64,000 nt of DNA. It comes from Magnolia sinica. Taxonomy: Eukaryota > Streptophyta > Magnoliopsida > Magnoliales > Magnoliaceae. Below, in pieces: positions 1 through 11,734 of the stretch (positions within the stretch are counted from its first letter, which is position 1; every line of letters starts with the position of its first letter). The notes beneath the pieces were generated by a model that saw only the letters and a program-made list of their open reading frames with translations, was not told where the DNA came from and ran no database searches. The translations under genes were made by a program, and so were the position numbers. The stretch spans positions 84,151,959-84,215,958 of the forward strand of contig NC_080579.1 in assembly GCF_029962835.1 (NCBI RefSeq), given 5' to 3'.

Positions 1-400
1 GACGAGCTGGCTGCTCCATACCGTCCATCCATTGGAGTGGCCCCACCATGATGCGCGTGCTGTATCCCAACCGTCCATCAATCTGACGCGCTGGCCACGC
101 TCCTGGACCCCACCGTGATGTGTGTGTTGTATCCCTACCGTTCATCTGTTGAACGTGTGGGAGCCAGCACACCACCGTCCATTTATTCGGTGAGCTCGCC
201 TTAGGCTTTTGACGGATATGCAGCAGATTCAAATTTTCTGGTGGGCCATTATATGGACCCCACACTGATGTATGTGTTACATCCAGCCGTCTATCCAGTT
301 GGCTAGCTTGTCTCAAGCTTGAGACCGGAAATGAGACAGATCCAGTTATCAGGTGGACCACACTACAAGGAGCAATAGGTGTGAACATCCGCCATGAAAA
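1..400. repeat. dispersed CCACCATGATG-type repeat, several tandem units
   Basis: Successive related units each run: a 'cccacc(g/a)tgatg' core, then 'tgtgttgtatccc(t)accgtccatc', then a variable spacer. Good matches start near positions 44, 108 and 258. The same core recurs across the window, for example near 20660, 24690, 28557 and 29541, so this is a high-copy repeat of this genome. I see no coding potential. Confidence 0.6.
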
Positions 401-654
401 CCCCCCTTGGGTTAAAGAGTTTGGGACCAATATGATATTTATTTTCCTCCCATTTTAGGTCTTTGTGACCTTATGCACAGACTGGATGGAAAATAAATAC
501 TAAGGTGGGCCCCACTGGAATTCAATAGTGGAAATCATTATCACCACTACCATTTGTGGTATGGTCCAGATGATCCTTGGATATGATTCATTTTGTGATA
601 ATACTCTAAAATCATCTCTATCTATAAATGAATGGTGTGGTTGGTTTGGGCGCG
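401..654. other. non-coding, no recognised feature
   Basis: AT-rich sequence between two repeat blocks. I see no gene, RNA or transposon end in it. Confidence 0.5.
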
Positions 655-845
655 TTTGACTTAGCCCATTGATTCGGCCCATTCGAATTGACCCATTCGA
701 ATCGACCCATTTGACTCGGACCATTTGACCCGGCCCATTGATTCGACCCGTTCAATTCAGCCCATTTGACTCGGCTCAATGATTCAGCCCATTTAATTTG
801 ACCCATTTGATCGGCCCATTCGATTCGGCCCATTTGGTCGGCCCA
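655..845. repeat. 14-bp minisatellite (CCCATTTGACTCGG-like)
   Basis: About 13 tandem units of roughly 14 bp (some 13 bp) with the consensus 'cccatttgactcgg' and many substitutions. A minus-strand reading stays open only because 14 bp is not a multiple of three, which gives a 14-residue peptide periodicity. I treat that peptide as an artefact of the array. Confidence 0.85.
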
Positions 846-1080
846 TATAATGAGACCCACTTGATGTATATGAGCCCTAGTATTGAGGCCTGTGCGATGA
901 GGCCCATATGATATATTTGAGGCCCAGGTGCAAGGCCCACCTATTGTGTATTCGAAGCCCGATGTGATGTATGTTGGCCCATATGACAAGGCCGATGTGA
1001 CATAAATGAGGCCATGGGCCCACTATATGTTTGGCCCTATGTAGGTCACTCATTATGAGCAATGTTGGTTAAATGTCCAC
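846..1080. repeat. GGCCCATATGATGTAT-rich array and end module (copy 1)
   Basis: Irregular tandem units of the type 'gaggcccatatgatgtatatg'. They end in a module 'gaggccatgggcccactatatg...gagcaatgttggttaaatg' at about 1008-1080. The array and its end module recur at 1806-2370, so this block was locally duplicated around the 19-bp array. Confidence 0.7.
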
Positions 1081-1299
1081 ATTGATGGGTAATGATGGTT
1101 GAATGTCTGCATTGTGACCTTCCCTTAGGCTTTATTAGGCCCATTCTTATAATTCTCTTGCGGGTTAACCCAGATAAGTGGGCCCCATTCGCCATAAACG
1201 GATGGTTTCGCCCTATCGGATTTGATATAACCCCGACCGAGGGCCGATCCTTATATTATGGTTGATCGGCTGTTCCTCTATGGACCCTACCTTGTTTAC
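1081..1299. other. non-coding spacer between arrays
   Basis: It begins with a partial copy of the preceding module ('gggtaatgatggttgaatgtc') and is otherwise unique-looking. No gene is seen. Confidence 0.45.
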
Positions 1300-1805
1300 A
1301 TGTTGATTGTTGGTGCCGATTATCGATGCTGATTATCGGTGCCGATTATCAAGGCTGATGATTCCTATTCAGATTATCGAGGCTGATTCTGATTGTCGAT
1401 ACGGATTCCGATTGTCGATACCGATTCCATTGTCGAGGCCGATTCCGATTCCGATTATCGAGGCCGAATCCAATTTCGATACCGATTCCGATTGCCGAGG
1501 CTGATTTCGATTGTCAAGGTCGATTGTTGATGCCGATTCTGATTCTGATTGTCGATGCTGATTTCGATTGTCGAGGCGGATTCCATTTGATGAGGCTGAT
1601 TCCGTTTGTCGAGGCCGATTCCATTGTTGAGGCCAATTCCGCTTGATGATGCCGATTCCGTTTGTTGAGGCCGATTCTGATTATCGAGGTCGATTCTGAT
1701 TATTGAGGCTGATTTTGTTTGTCGAGGTCGATTTCGATTATCGAGGCCGATTCCGTTTGTCGAGGCTGATTCCAATTGTTGAGGTTGATTCCGATTGTCG
1801 AGGCT
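1300..1805. repeat. 19-bp minisatellite (GATTCCGATTGTCGAGGCC-like)
   Basis: About 26 tandem copies of a 19-bp unit, consensus gattccgattgtcgaggcc, with frequent transitions. The register is cleanest between about 1600 and 1805. The period of 19 explains the long open reading frames on both strands, because three units make 57 bases and so a 19-residue peptide repeat. No protein is proposed. Confidence 0.9.
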
Positions 1806-2370
1806 TAATGTAATGTATATAAGGCCCATGGGATGGAGCCCTTTGTGATGTATATTAGGCCCGTGTTAGAGGCCCATTGTGATGTATATGTGGCCCATGT
1901 GATGTGGCCCACTTGATGTATATGAGGTCCTATGTGATGTATTTATGGCCATCCATTGAGGCCCACCTTGATGTGATGCATAATGGATCCTTGTGAGAGA
2001 CCCATTGTGATGTGTTTGGAGCCCATGGGTTGTGCCCCATTGTGATGTATTCAGGGCCCGTGAGATGTGGCCCATCCGATGTATATAGGCCCATGTGATG
2101 CAGCCCATGTGATGTATATTAGGCCCATGTGACACGGCCCATTATGATTGTATGAGGCCCATTGTGGTGCATTTGAGGGCTAGGCTATGGAGCCCATTGT
2201 GATGTATGTTAGACCCATGTGAAAGGCCCATCGTGATGTGTATTAAGCTCTTGAGTGAGGCCCATGGTGTTGTATTTTTGGCCCTTGTGTGAGGCCATGG
2301 GTCCACTACATGTTAGGCTCTATGTAGCTCATTCCTTGAGAGCAATGTTGGTTAAATGTCCACATTGTCG
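1806..2370. repeat. GGCCCATGTGATGTAT-rich array and end module (copy 2)
   Basis: Roughly 20-30 bp units containing 'gtgatgtatatgaggccca', closing with 'gaggccatgggtccactacatg...gagcaatgttggttaaatgtccacattg' near 2286-2366. That closing module matches the one near 1008-1080 closely. Confidence 0.75.
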
Positions 2371-4050
2371 AGGTCGATTGTCGATGCCAGTTATTGATAC
2401 CAATTATGAGTATGTGATAGCATAACATCATGATACATACCCATGCACATCATCTGCATGTTTGTTATGAGATGTGGTTGACCATTGCATATGTCATTGG
2501 GCAGGTTGTTATGAGACTCCCTGATAGGCGGAGGTTATTTCACATGAGCACACGGTATGCACAGGATTGATGCATGACTGTATTGTATGACTCATGCATC
2601 TTGCATTGTGTGTTGTGATTATCTTACACCCTAGCGACATCAGAGTCGTAGCCTCCACAGGCATATCGTGGATGACCAGATGGGACACTGAAAATATGTT
2701 CTAGCATCGGGCTACCATAGATGGCCCTAGGTGAAAATTCCTAAACCCTCTTGGTACCAGAGGACGCCCCAAAGTCGAGACCGAGTGGATACATCAGCGC
2801 CCGAGTGCCGAATACCAGGAGGCCGCGTCTCCCACCGTGTCGTAGTCAGTTGGGAGGGGGTGTGGCCTTACCCTCCTGAGGGAGTAGGCATAGCTAGGCT
2901 GAGTCTGACTAGCTCCTAAATGGGTCTGCTATCGACGAGCCGGGTAGGCATTGGTATACTGCTGGCAGGCGGGTAGTGAGGTCTTTTCCATTCGCTGAGC
3001 TACGCTGCCTGCAAGGGTGGTAGCCAGTTTGGAGTATACTAGACCCTGGTGATGATTCTAGAGATGTACAGTACTGATATGTGGACTTATTGAGCAGGAG
3101 TTATATACTCATTCATTCATTCATTCATTATTCACTTTGGGTGGTGGTGCGCAACTATTTGTTACGTGTACCTTTACAATGGCCAGAATTTCGATTGGGG
3201 CGCTCAACTAACCTGAGATCAGGAGTTTACCACATTGAGTCTGACAATCTAAATTTAGGTATGAGATTGGTTTGGATAGAAGTCCCTTGTGGTGGATCCC
3301 GTAGCCTATGATACTACTTACTATCATCCCAACTTTACACTCTAACTTGGTCATTTCATTTACATCGCATATTACATTACATCTGCAAGCATATGACATT
3401 TTGGGTTGCTATGTTTCTGCACTTATATGGCCTAGATAGACTTAGCAGGATTTACATATTGCATCGTATCCTCGGCATATGATATTTGACTCTCTATGAC
3501 TCCTTATTTGCATAGCTGATATGTATTGCGTACTCTGATATTGTATGATTTATAGACTTGCAGTATTTCCGCTTACTCTAATATCGTATGATTCATGATC
3601 TTGCCAGTAATTCTGATATTGTATGATTAAGGCATTGTATTGAATACTTGACAATTATCTCATGCACACACTTACACCACCCTCTAAGCTTTCTATAAGC
3701 TTATGCACGATAGATGCGTGCAAGTGATGATAGGACGCAGTCGAGCCGGGGCAGGAGCTTGCGGCAGAGCTTCTAGAGATTTTATTATATGCATGTATTT
3801 TCTTTTTAGTATTGTACTCAAATGATTATATTTGTGGATATGTGGTGATGATGTTGTTCTTATGATTTGGGTATACTTATGGTTATGTTTCTTATGAAAC
3901 AAATTCATATTGAAAATCCTCTTTGTAGGATCCCAGGATCGGAATCTGGTGTATGAGCGCTGGGAGCCGAGAATGGCGTACTACGGAGGCCGTCAGCACC
4001 AGATTCAGAGATCAAAAATTTTGTTAGTCCAGTTTCCAAGTATGAGGCGT
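2371..4050 (+). mobile_element. LTR-like relic ending in GCGTGACA (unclassified)
   Basis: Non-coding sequence with the texture of a plant LTR: mixed GC-rich and AT-rich segments, a (CATT)n microsatellite near 3107-3130, and repeated 'ctctgatattgtatgatt' motifs at about 3530-3640. It stops at 'gtatgaggcgtgaca' (4050), a common 3' end of plant Ty3-type LTRs. I could not find a matching TG start or a target-site duplication, so both the left boundary and the classification are uncertain. Confidence 0.3.
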
Positions 4051-4189
4051 GACAGGGTGCCCAAATGAGGCTCTTTTATAATGCCAGATTTGGTGTAAAT
4101 GGCCCCAAGGGTTGGGTTTTTACTATACTATTCCTATGGGATGGTTTTTCTAGCCTCTAGGGCCTACTATGGGGTATACATATTGATAT

Positions 4190-5119
4190 ATACCGTAGGA
4201 TAGTTAGCCTTAATGATGATCTATATATGGACATGTTCGGCCCGCCAATTGAATGCGTCGATCGACAGATATGATTAGAAGTCTGTTCAATGATCACCGA
4301 TAGTCGATCGGGGCCGCGGTTATACGGATATGAGTAGAAAAATATCCTTAATTCACATGTGAAGCTTAGTCATAAAACAACGGTCCGAAATCCTCAACTT
4401 AGCATAAGAGTGGACAACCCAATTCACTTAAGTTTCAGCTTCTTCCTTTAGGGTATTTGCACTTCTCATGCACTCGTCCTTTGACTCAAATTGAGCGGTT
4501 CTGGACAGTACCCAGGTCTGACTCCTGCGATGGACGTCAAGCCCAGTAAGACGGACATTATTCTATAATTTTAGAATTAGTGGTCCACTAACGAGCGGTC
4601 TAGAGCTCGTTTGGAAAATCGGGGCATTTCTATAATGAATTAGGTATTGAGATTTCTCGTGGGCAATGATTAGGGTTTAATTAACTATGTTCATAGTGTG
4701 GCCTATTTATAACTAGTGAAAGTGGAGATTTGATCATGATTACTCTAAACCGTTGGTTTTAGGCTAAAAGAGTAACGGGGTTGATTTGATCTATTGGTCA
4801 AGATTCAGGCCTTATCTAACTCGGCTTCGGTTAGATTTTTAATTTAGTTATGATTGTCTTAATTAGTTAGCGATGGGTCGATTAGATTTGGACCCTACGT
4901 GAGTAAATCATGGGGCTAAACTTGATGTTTAAGTGATCGGGTAGATTCGTTGGCTTCCTACAGTTGATTAATCGAACTTGTGCGGTTCTTTATCGGTACC
5001 ACCCATGTATAAACTAACATTGACTGCTAATGGTTAGTAAGTGATAATATAAGTTAATTACATAAAAAAATTTTAAGGATTTTTAAAAATTCAAAACAGT
5101 GAAAATCCAGGATGTTATA
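4190..5119 (-). mobile_element. diverged fragment of the long-LTR family, minus strand
   Basis: On the minus strand it begins with 'tataacatcctggattttcactg', resembling the TGTAAYATCCTGAAA start of the LTRs at 58134 and 59684. The stretch with 'caattcacttaagtttcag' (about 4430) and 'gtcgatcggggcc' (about 4307) aligns by eye with 9605-9630 and 9495-9510 in the solo LTR. Only the first part of an LTR seems to remain. I infer an older relative truncated on its 3' side. Confidence 0.5.
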
Positions 5120-5129
5120 GATATGCATA

Positions 5130-5976
5130 TAATGAATAGCTATATTGATGTTAATCTTTAGAAATGTTGTAAAGTGCACGGTTACACCCTAAGGCGTCAC
5201 TACACAACTGCTGAAGACTTGACTAAGGAGTAAAAGGAGGAATCCGCCTAAATAGAAGCTCATTTTTGTGTAGCTAGTTGGTGAAGCAATAGCTTATCAA
5301 GGTAATGATCCGTAGCTAGTTCGAAATGATGATCAGCCACATTGGGAGTAAGACATGGCCTAACTCCTATAGAAGGTAACAATGGTTAATTTTTCGTAAT
5401 AAGCGAAAGCCTGACGGAGCAATGATAGGTGAAGGTAAAAGGCTTACGGGTCATAAATCCTCTTACCAAATGACTATCTAAAAGATTAGTCAATGATACA
5501 TCGAAGGGAATAGATCCGAGCCTAATATATGAGCTACCAGTATTAACAACCCAACCTATACGAGTAGAGATCCTATTAGATAGGTTCAATGGGTAAACAA
5601 TAAGACACAAGGTAGACGATTGCACTGATATAAATAAGCCCCTTCTATGGTGTACAATGCGAGCAACAATGAAGAAGGATGAGTTTTTGAACTCTTAATG
5701 AATCCATAGCCATATATTTGGTGGTGTACCCAATTGTTGTATACACTTGATGAAATTCACCTATATGGGTGTGAAGGTGGAGGGCGCTTCCTATGAGAAT
5801 TTAGGCAAATTCTCTAGAGCACTCATAAAATCAAAAGGAATCAGGTTCAAGACTATGGTGTTACCTGATTCCTATAGACGTATTATGCTTACTCTAATGT
5901 CGGTTCAAGTCTATGGTAACACTGATACCATTGCACAACTCTTCCATCTTAACTCGAAATGTCAAAAATTTTGAAA
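5130..5976 (+). mobile_element. internal remnant upstream of a copia-like 3' LTR
   Basis: Sequence lying directly upstream of a polypurine tract and 3' LTR, so it should be the 3' part of a Ty1/copia-like internal region. I see no intact polymerase motif. The short open frames on both strands (such as 5747-5974) are not recognisable as known retrotransposon domains. The 5' part of the element is missing. Confidence 0.4.
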
Positions 5977-5988
5977 CATGTGGGGGAT
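5977..5988 (+). promoter_or_regulatory. polypurine tract of a copia-like element
   Basis: The sequence catgtgggggat lies immediately before the LTR start TGTTG. This is the usual place and form of the plus-strand primer in plant Ty1/copia elements (typically ...GTGGGAGAT|TGTTG). Confidence 0.7.
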
Positions 5989-6547
5989 TGTTGTATTTTA
6001 AATTATTTTAAAATAGTTTAGTGTTTCAAAATATCTATTGGGATGGGCTATGGCTGTGACCATAGGTGCCCTAAGGATGTGTCTTTTCACTTAAGTCTGA
6101 AAGGTTGCATCCTTTCATATTTTGTTTTGAAAAGTTGTCTTTTGAAGCCTGAGGGTCACACCAATTGGGTTTAAACTCAATAGTCATAACCCTTTTTGAA
6201 AGGGTGTCTTCACAAAGTCTATAAATAGACTTCTAATTTTAAGTTTTGGAATGGATTAGAAAATCAGGTTTCCTCTTAAAAATGTGTTCAGTTCGGATTA
6301 AGATTATAAGTGGTTCGAGCTCGTGTACAGTGAGTGCACCGTTGGGATCGGGTCATAGTCGTTGTATCCTAGAGGTCAATTACTCTGGAAACCTGTTGCA
6401 CTTGGGACGCTGTTCAAGGGGAGCAAATTCGATTTCAAGTCGAGTGACTCACGTCACGCCTCGACTTCTATAAACCAATAAGTTTTCTCTTTTTCTCAAT
6501 TTAAATTTATTTTATTTAAATAGTTTTTCAAACTCCATATCCCAACA
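5989..6547 (+). mobile_element. Ty1/copia-type 3' LTR (559 bp)
   Basis: It starts TGTTG and ends CAACA, the 5-bp inverted ends typical of copia LTRs, and follows a polypurine tract. A TATA-like 'tctataaatagac' lies near 6218-6230. The right end touches the 34-bp minisatellite element at 6548, so the retroelement probably inserted into it. No left LTR or duplicated target site is visible, so it is a truncated copy. Confidence 0.75.
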
Positions 6548-6842
6548 GAAGGTTGATCCTTAATGATGAATGACCTACATCCAAGGCAAGCCCCACATGA
6601 TGGATGACCCACATTAAAGGTGGGCCCCACATGATAGACAGTTCACATTGAAGGTGGGCCCCATATGATGAACGATCCACATCATAGGTGGGCTTTAACG
6701 ATATGTGGTCCATGTCAAAGTTGGGCCCACATGATGTACGGTGCCCAACAAAAGTCGGCCCTAACGATAAGTGGCCCATATCCAAGTCGAGACCTGTATG
6801 ATGGACAACCCACATTAGAGGTGGGGCCCACATATGGGTGGT
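6548..6842 (-). repeat. 34-bp minisatellite array, part of element B
   Basis: About nine units of the type 'catgatggacaacccacatcaaaggtgggcccca'. The array continues without loss at 10050 after the solo LTR, as the GTGGT duplication on both sides of that LTR shows. The left edge is cut by the copia LTR. Confidence 0.8.
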
Positions 6843-9800
6843 TGTAACACCTTGAAAATCGGGGGTTGAGCAGGAGCCCAAGTCACGAGTTCCAATACAT
6901 CACTTATGTAACATAGATAATGATGATTAAATGTTGTCTGTATTAGTGCATTAAACATGAATAGGATTATAAAACAACATATCATACTCCAGAGACAGTT
7001 AAATTACGCAAGCGAAAGACTGTGATAGATGTATAAAGCATATAAGTGTGGTGAGTCCCCAGAGTATGAACATGATACCAGGTTAAATATATATACATGT
7101 ATACTCCCAAAATGGACAAAATGAATATACATGTGTGTCCCAAAATACATAATAACACGTGTAATGGCATCTAGTCAGCATCCCTGTAAACCCCGTCGAT
7201 CAGAACATGGTCTACATAGACCCGCCTGATAGCTGCATAAAGGAGAACTCCTCCTCATCATTATAAAAGTCCATCTCCGTTTCGTAAGCATCTCCATCAT
7301 CTGCAACTACAACATGGTCTAGTTGGTGTTTAAAACACCGTCCCAGAACGTAGGAATGAGTGATCAACTCAGTGGAGCTATAAAGTAAAGGTTAACATGT
7401 TATCAATTCAGTCAAGTAGTAATGATAAAGCAATACAACACTCATGTCCTAAGTACTCTTTTTAATGCAAGGATGATATGTGATAATGATGTATGCCCTC
7501 ACCTGCACTCTCTCTGCAACATCATCTCATGATCACGACATGTAACACTCCCGCTGTGCTTAACACCAACGCCAAAGGCACATGCAATGCAGTGCATACG
7601 CGTGATTAGCTAAGTTCTTAATTAAGCATATTCATATAGCATGATTGGAAAGCTAAGGTACCTCCATTTGCATCATTGACCCAAACATTGATCTATCTAG
7701 GGTCGCCAATCCTAGTTAATTACATACGTAGAACAGTTCCAGGTCGCTACGGAGCGGCTCGTCACCTCAGTGCAGGCCTGATTTATACTCGAGGTCACTA
7801 CGGAAAGGTTCGTCACCTTAACATAGTCCTAGTGTATACTCGTGGTCACTACGGGCTCGTCACCTGATTATAGGCCGATAACTTGAATATACTGTCCCAT
7901 ACACTACCATGTTCGGCTCATGAGTTTGGGTTACTCACAGGTCACTACGGGGAGGCTTGTCACCCTAGCGTAGGCCGACAGCTCGACCACGTTGTCCTAT
8001 ATACCACCATGTCTGGCTTATGAGTCTTAGCAGATCGAGCTATCAAGGTTAAACGAGCTCTTCACTGGTAAGTTGGTACCTTAGATTCAAGCAGTAGCGT
8101 CCATACATGATGTACATACATTAGGTCAATCAGGTTGCTTGATAAGCTCGACTGGTACGAACATACATTGACTTAATCGACATGGAGTGCGTAAGCATTC
8201 CGCGTGGCCTAACCACCGTTAACAAACATGTACGACTCGGATTCGTCGAACACATCCGTCGTGGTTAAAACAGTTTGGCCACCAATCGTAAACCATTACC
8301 GATTTCCTGGACTACATCGCAGCCCCAAACACACTCCAAGCAATAACATTCACATGATGATAGTCAAAGATAGCATGTGACAACCAATTTCAGTATCAAT
8401 CTTAATCAGGCATTTCAACAAAACACGTAATACACATATTACCGTACATAGGCATTTCAACCATAAATCACATAGTAGTAAAGTAGATTACATACATGAA
8501 TCTGTAACTATGGATAAGGGGATCGAGAATCCTATCTCAATGCCTTCATTAAAATACATTACAACAAACACTTTCTCATTCAAGCATTTTATCAAACACT
8601 TAGATTACACATATAAACATATGTGTAATAATTTAGTTATAACATATATTGTAGCAAATCCTTTTACAAGGAGTTGCCACCAGTACAACAAGCATGCATT
8701 CTCAATCAATCAATCATAGCAAGTATAAATCATAATTCCATACTCCTTTAAACATTTCAACAAACACAGAATGCATTAAAAATCAACATATACATATATA
8801 TATGTATGTATGTAATATACGGAAAACATCGCATCTAAGCATATGTGATAGCAATCAAGTCAACCATAAATCATTAACTGACATTGAAAGCCTTGAAAAC
8901 CATAACCTAAACGTTTATAGTCCGCACCTTTCGCCACTAGACTCGTATCGAACTCAGCTCGGACACTATGTCTTCGTCTATGGCATAACGACAACTTATA
9001 GTATGAAATAGGTTAGCTATTTTACTATTTACTCTATTTGAATTCCTAAAATAAATTAGGGTTATGATTTCTTACCTAAGAACGGAATCAGAATCACCGG
9101 TATAGCGATACAGAAGCGGTAGCTAAGCACGTGAAGCAATTGAATCGAATCCCCAGAACAATCGCCAACTCTCTCTCTCCCTCTTTGTTTCCTTCTCTCT
9201 TTGCTCTCTTCTCTCTCCTAGGGTTTTAGAATTCGTGTGGCAAGGGAGAGAGAGGGTTTAAGGCCCTTATATAGGCCTAGAACTGATGAGATTGGCCTCA
9301 GGGCCATGGTATACTTAGGTTATAGCCAAAAGTTGGTTGATTCGGTCCAACGGAGCACATCTGGAGACCCCTCTCTGCATACGGTCCAGGAAAAGTTCCC
9401 TAACAATGAAATTAGGTTAAGTAAAGTTTTCGGTCCGATCGGATTTATAGATCGACCGAGGTGGACCAATTTCAGTTCAACGGTTACCGTTACTCGATCG
9501 GGGCCACAATTCCCTTACCTGTGTTAGAAATTTTCCTTGATCCGAGGGTGTAGTTGGGTCAGTATCTGACAGTCTAAAACCTTAGATTTGGCCTGTAAGT
9601 GAACGACTCAATTCACTTAAGTTTCAGTTTGTTTTCTAAGGATATTCGCGTTTCTCACACACTTCGCTCCGGACTCAAGTTGTGTGTTTTTGGATACTAT
9701 CTGGACTCGATTTTCGACATGATTGTCAAGTCCAAGAAGGTGGTCATAACCGTTTAGTTCCACGGTAATCGGACTTCGACGCGCAGTCCAGGTCCGATAC

Positions 9801-10049
9801 GGAGTTTCAATGCGCTCCTGAGAGCAACTGGGTTTAAAGATTGATCCTAGGTTTTTAGGTAACATAACATTAGTGATTCTGATAGTTTTAGGTCTTGCAG
9901 TTCGTATTTAAAGTGATTAGTACTAATTTCACAGGTAATCTAGTTGAACACTTAGCTAATTCTCATCTAATTTCTAAAGGATTTGGTCTTTAGTGATTTC
10001 TGCCTGAGGTGGTACTCGGGTCTTTGTACGAATTTTTTCGAGACGTACA
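6843..10049 (-). mobile_element. solo LTR, 3207 bp, TSD GTGGT
   Basis: Read on the minus strand it starts TGTACGTCTCG at 10049 and ends GTTACA at 6843. It is flanked by a perfect 5-bp duplication GTGGT (6838-6842 and 10050-10054). It aligns by eye, inverted, with the LTR at 59684-62847: the TATA region and 'aaaccctctctc' leader, the 'tcactacgg..cgtcacc' repeats (7740-7960), and 'gtttaaacaccaacca'. There is no primer-binding site or internal region, so a complete element was probably reduced by LTR-LTR recombination. Open frames inside are LTR noise. Confidence 0.88.
9266..9273 (-). promoter_or_regulatory. TATA box of the solo LTR
   Basis: Minus-strand 'cctatataagggcc' is followed downstream by 'aaaccctctctctc' and a GA/CT-rich leader, the same arrangement as at 58914 and 60463 in the other LTRs of the family. 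Confidence 0.6.
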
Positions 10050-10425
10050 GTGGTCCACAAGATGATCGATGGATATTGAAGGTGAACCCCAACTGATGGA
10101 CAATAACATTGATGATGGACCCCACACAATGGATGACCGACATCAAAGGTGGGCCCTATATAATGGATGGTGCACATTAAAGGTTGGCCCCTGATGATGA
10201 ATGACTTACATCCAATGTGGGCCCTGCATAATGGATGACCGACATCAAAGGTGAGCCCTACATAGTGGATAATGCACGTTAAAGGTTGGCCCCTAATGAT
10301 GAATGACTTACATCGAAGGTGGGCCCTACATAATGGATGGCCCAATCAAAGTTGGGGCCTACACAATGAACAATCCACATTAAAGTTTAGCCCCACATGA
10401 TAGACAATGAATATGAGAGTAGACC
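10050..10425 (-). repeat. 34-bp minisatellite, rest of element B
   Basis: Continuation of the array at 6548-6842, about 11 units. Between about 10130 and 10345 it shows a higher-order period of three units (102 bp), visible as 'gatgaccgacatcaaaggt' followed by related but distinct second and third units. The 34-residue peptide repeat on the minus strand is a by-product of that period. Confidence 0.8.
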
Positions 10426-10775
10426 AAACAAGCTTGAGGAATAAATACTTATGTGACGTTGGAAACAAAACACAAATTTCTACTTTTTAGTTAACAAGTT
10501 TTGTTTACCAAAGAAGCTTATTTACTTAATAAGTAAAAACCAAGATAAGCTGCTTAAGGCATGAGTAGCTTCTCTAAAGTAACTTATGATCCAAGTGTCC
10601 CCAATCCTAACTTTAGATAAGCTACTCATGCCACAAGTAGCTTATCTTGGTTTCTACTTATTCACCAGATAAATATGTTTGGTAAACAACATGATTATCA
10701 GCTAAAAAGTAAAAAAGCATGTTTGGTTTTCAACATAAGTATTTATCCCTCAAGACTATTTCGTCTTCCTCACAT
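10426..10775. repeat. long imperfect palindrome where elements A and B meet
   Basis: The left arm at about 10431-10575 is the inverse of the right arm at about 10619-10770. Paired motifs include 'ggaataaatacttatgt' with 'acataagtatttatccc', and 'ccaagataagctgctt' with 'aagtagcttatcttgg'. The loop is about 45 bases. I read it as the terminal parts of two related elements in opposite orientation, either a foldback structure or two adjacent insertions. Confidence 0.75.
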
Positions 10776-11650
10776 CCATCGTCCATCATGTGGGGCCAAC
10801 CATTGATGTGAACCATTCATTGTGTGGGCCGCACCTTTGATGTGAGCCATTCATCATTAAGAGACGGCCTTTAATGTGCATCGTCCATTATGTAGGGCCC
10901 ACCTTTGATGTTATTCACTCATCATGTGGGGCCCACCATCAATGTTATTGTCCATCATGTGAGGCCCACCTTCAATATCCACTACTCATCATGTGGAATC
11001 CATCTTTGATGTGGATCACCCATCATGTGCGCCCCACCTCTAATGTGGGTTGTTCATCATGTGAGGCCCGCCATGGATATGGGCCACTCATCATTAGGGT
11101 CGGCCTTTGATGTGGACCGTCCATCATGTGGGGCCCACCATTATTAATTGCCCATCATGTGGAGTCCACGTTTAATGTGGATTGTCCATCATTTGGGCCC
11201 CACCTTCAATGTGGATTGCCTATCATGCAGGGCTCACCGTGGATGTGGGTTATTCATCATTAGGGGTCGACATTTGATGTGAACCGTCCATTTTGTAGGG
11301 CCACCTCAATATGGGCTATCTATCATGTGGGACCTAGCTTCAATATCCATTGCCCATCATGTGGAGGGCACCTTTGATGTGGATCATCCATCGTGTAGGC
11401 CCTACCTTTGAATGGGTCGTCCATCATACAAGCCCGCTTGAATGTAGGCTATTTATCATTATGGGTCTACCTTTGATATGGACCATCCATTATGTACGCC
11501 CACATTAATATGGGGTTATCCATCATGTGGGGCCCATGTGAGCTCCACCTTTAATGTGAACAATCAATCATGTGGGGCCTCCTTTGATATGGACAGTGAG
11601 AGAACCTCCAGGATTGTGAGAGAGCCTCCTTTGACGTGGACAAATGGTGA
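10776..11650 (+). repeat. 34-bp minisatellite array of element A
   Basis: About 25 units of 'tgatgtggatcgtccatcatgtggggcccacctt', the inverse of the units at 10050-10425. The array ends in 'gagagagaagtac..aaaaaataacttagtataagtagc', which resembles the outer end of element C read inverted (12995-13050). Confidence 0.85.
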
Positions 11651-11734
11651 GAGAGAAGTACAAAGTTAGAAGCGAAAAAAATAACTTAGTATAAGTAGCC
11701 TTTAGGCATAAGTTGCTTCTACAACGATGCTTAC

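Noticed and set aside
618-989. 123-residue repetitive minus-strand frame
   Set aside because: It is created by the 14-bp array, whose period not divisible by three keeps frames open.
1300-1805. CRISPR-like regular repeats
   Set aside because: Units are directly abutting, degenerate and 19 bp long without unique spacers, and the genome is clearly that of a plant.
1455-1829. 124-residue repetitive minus-strand frame
   Set aside because: It is a translation of the 19-bp satellite with a 19-residue periodicity. No start context or conserved domain.
9974-10345. 123-residue minus-strand frame with 34-residue repeats
   Set aside because: It is an artefact of the 34-bp minisatellite (102-base higher-order unit), and it also crosses the LTR boundary at 10049.
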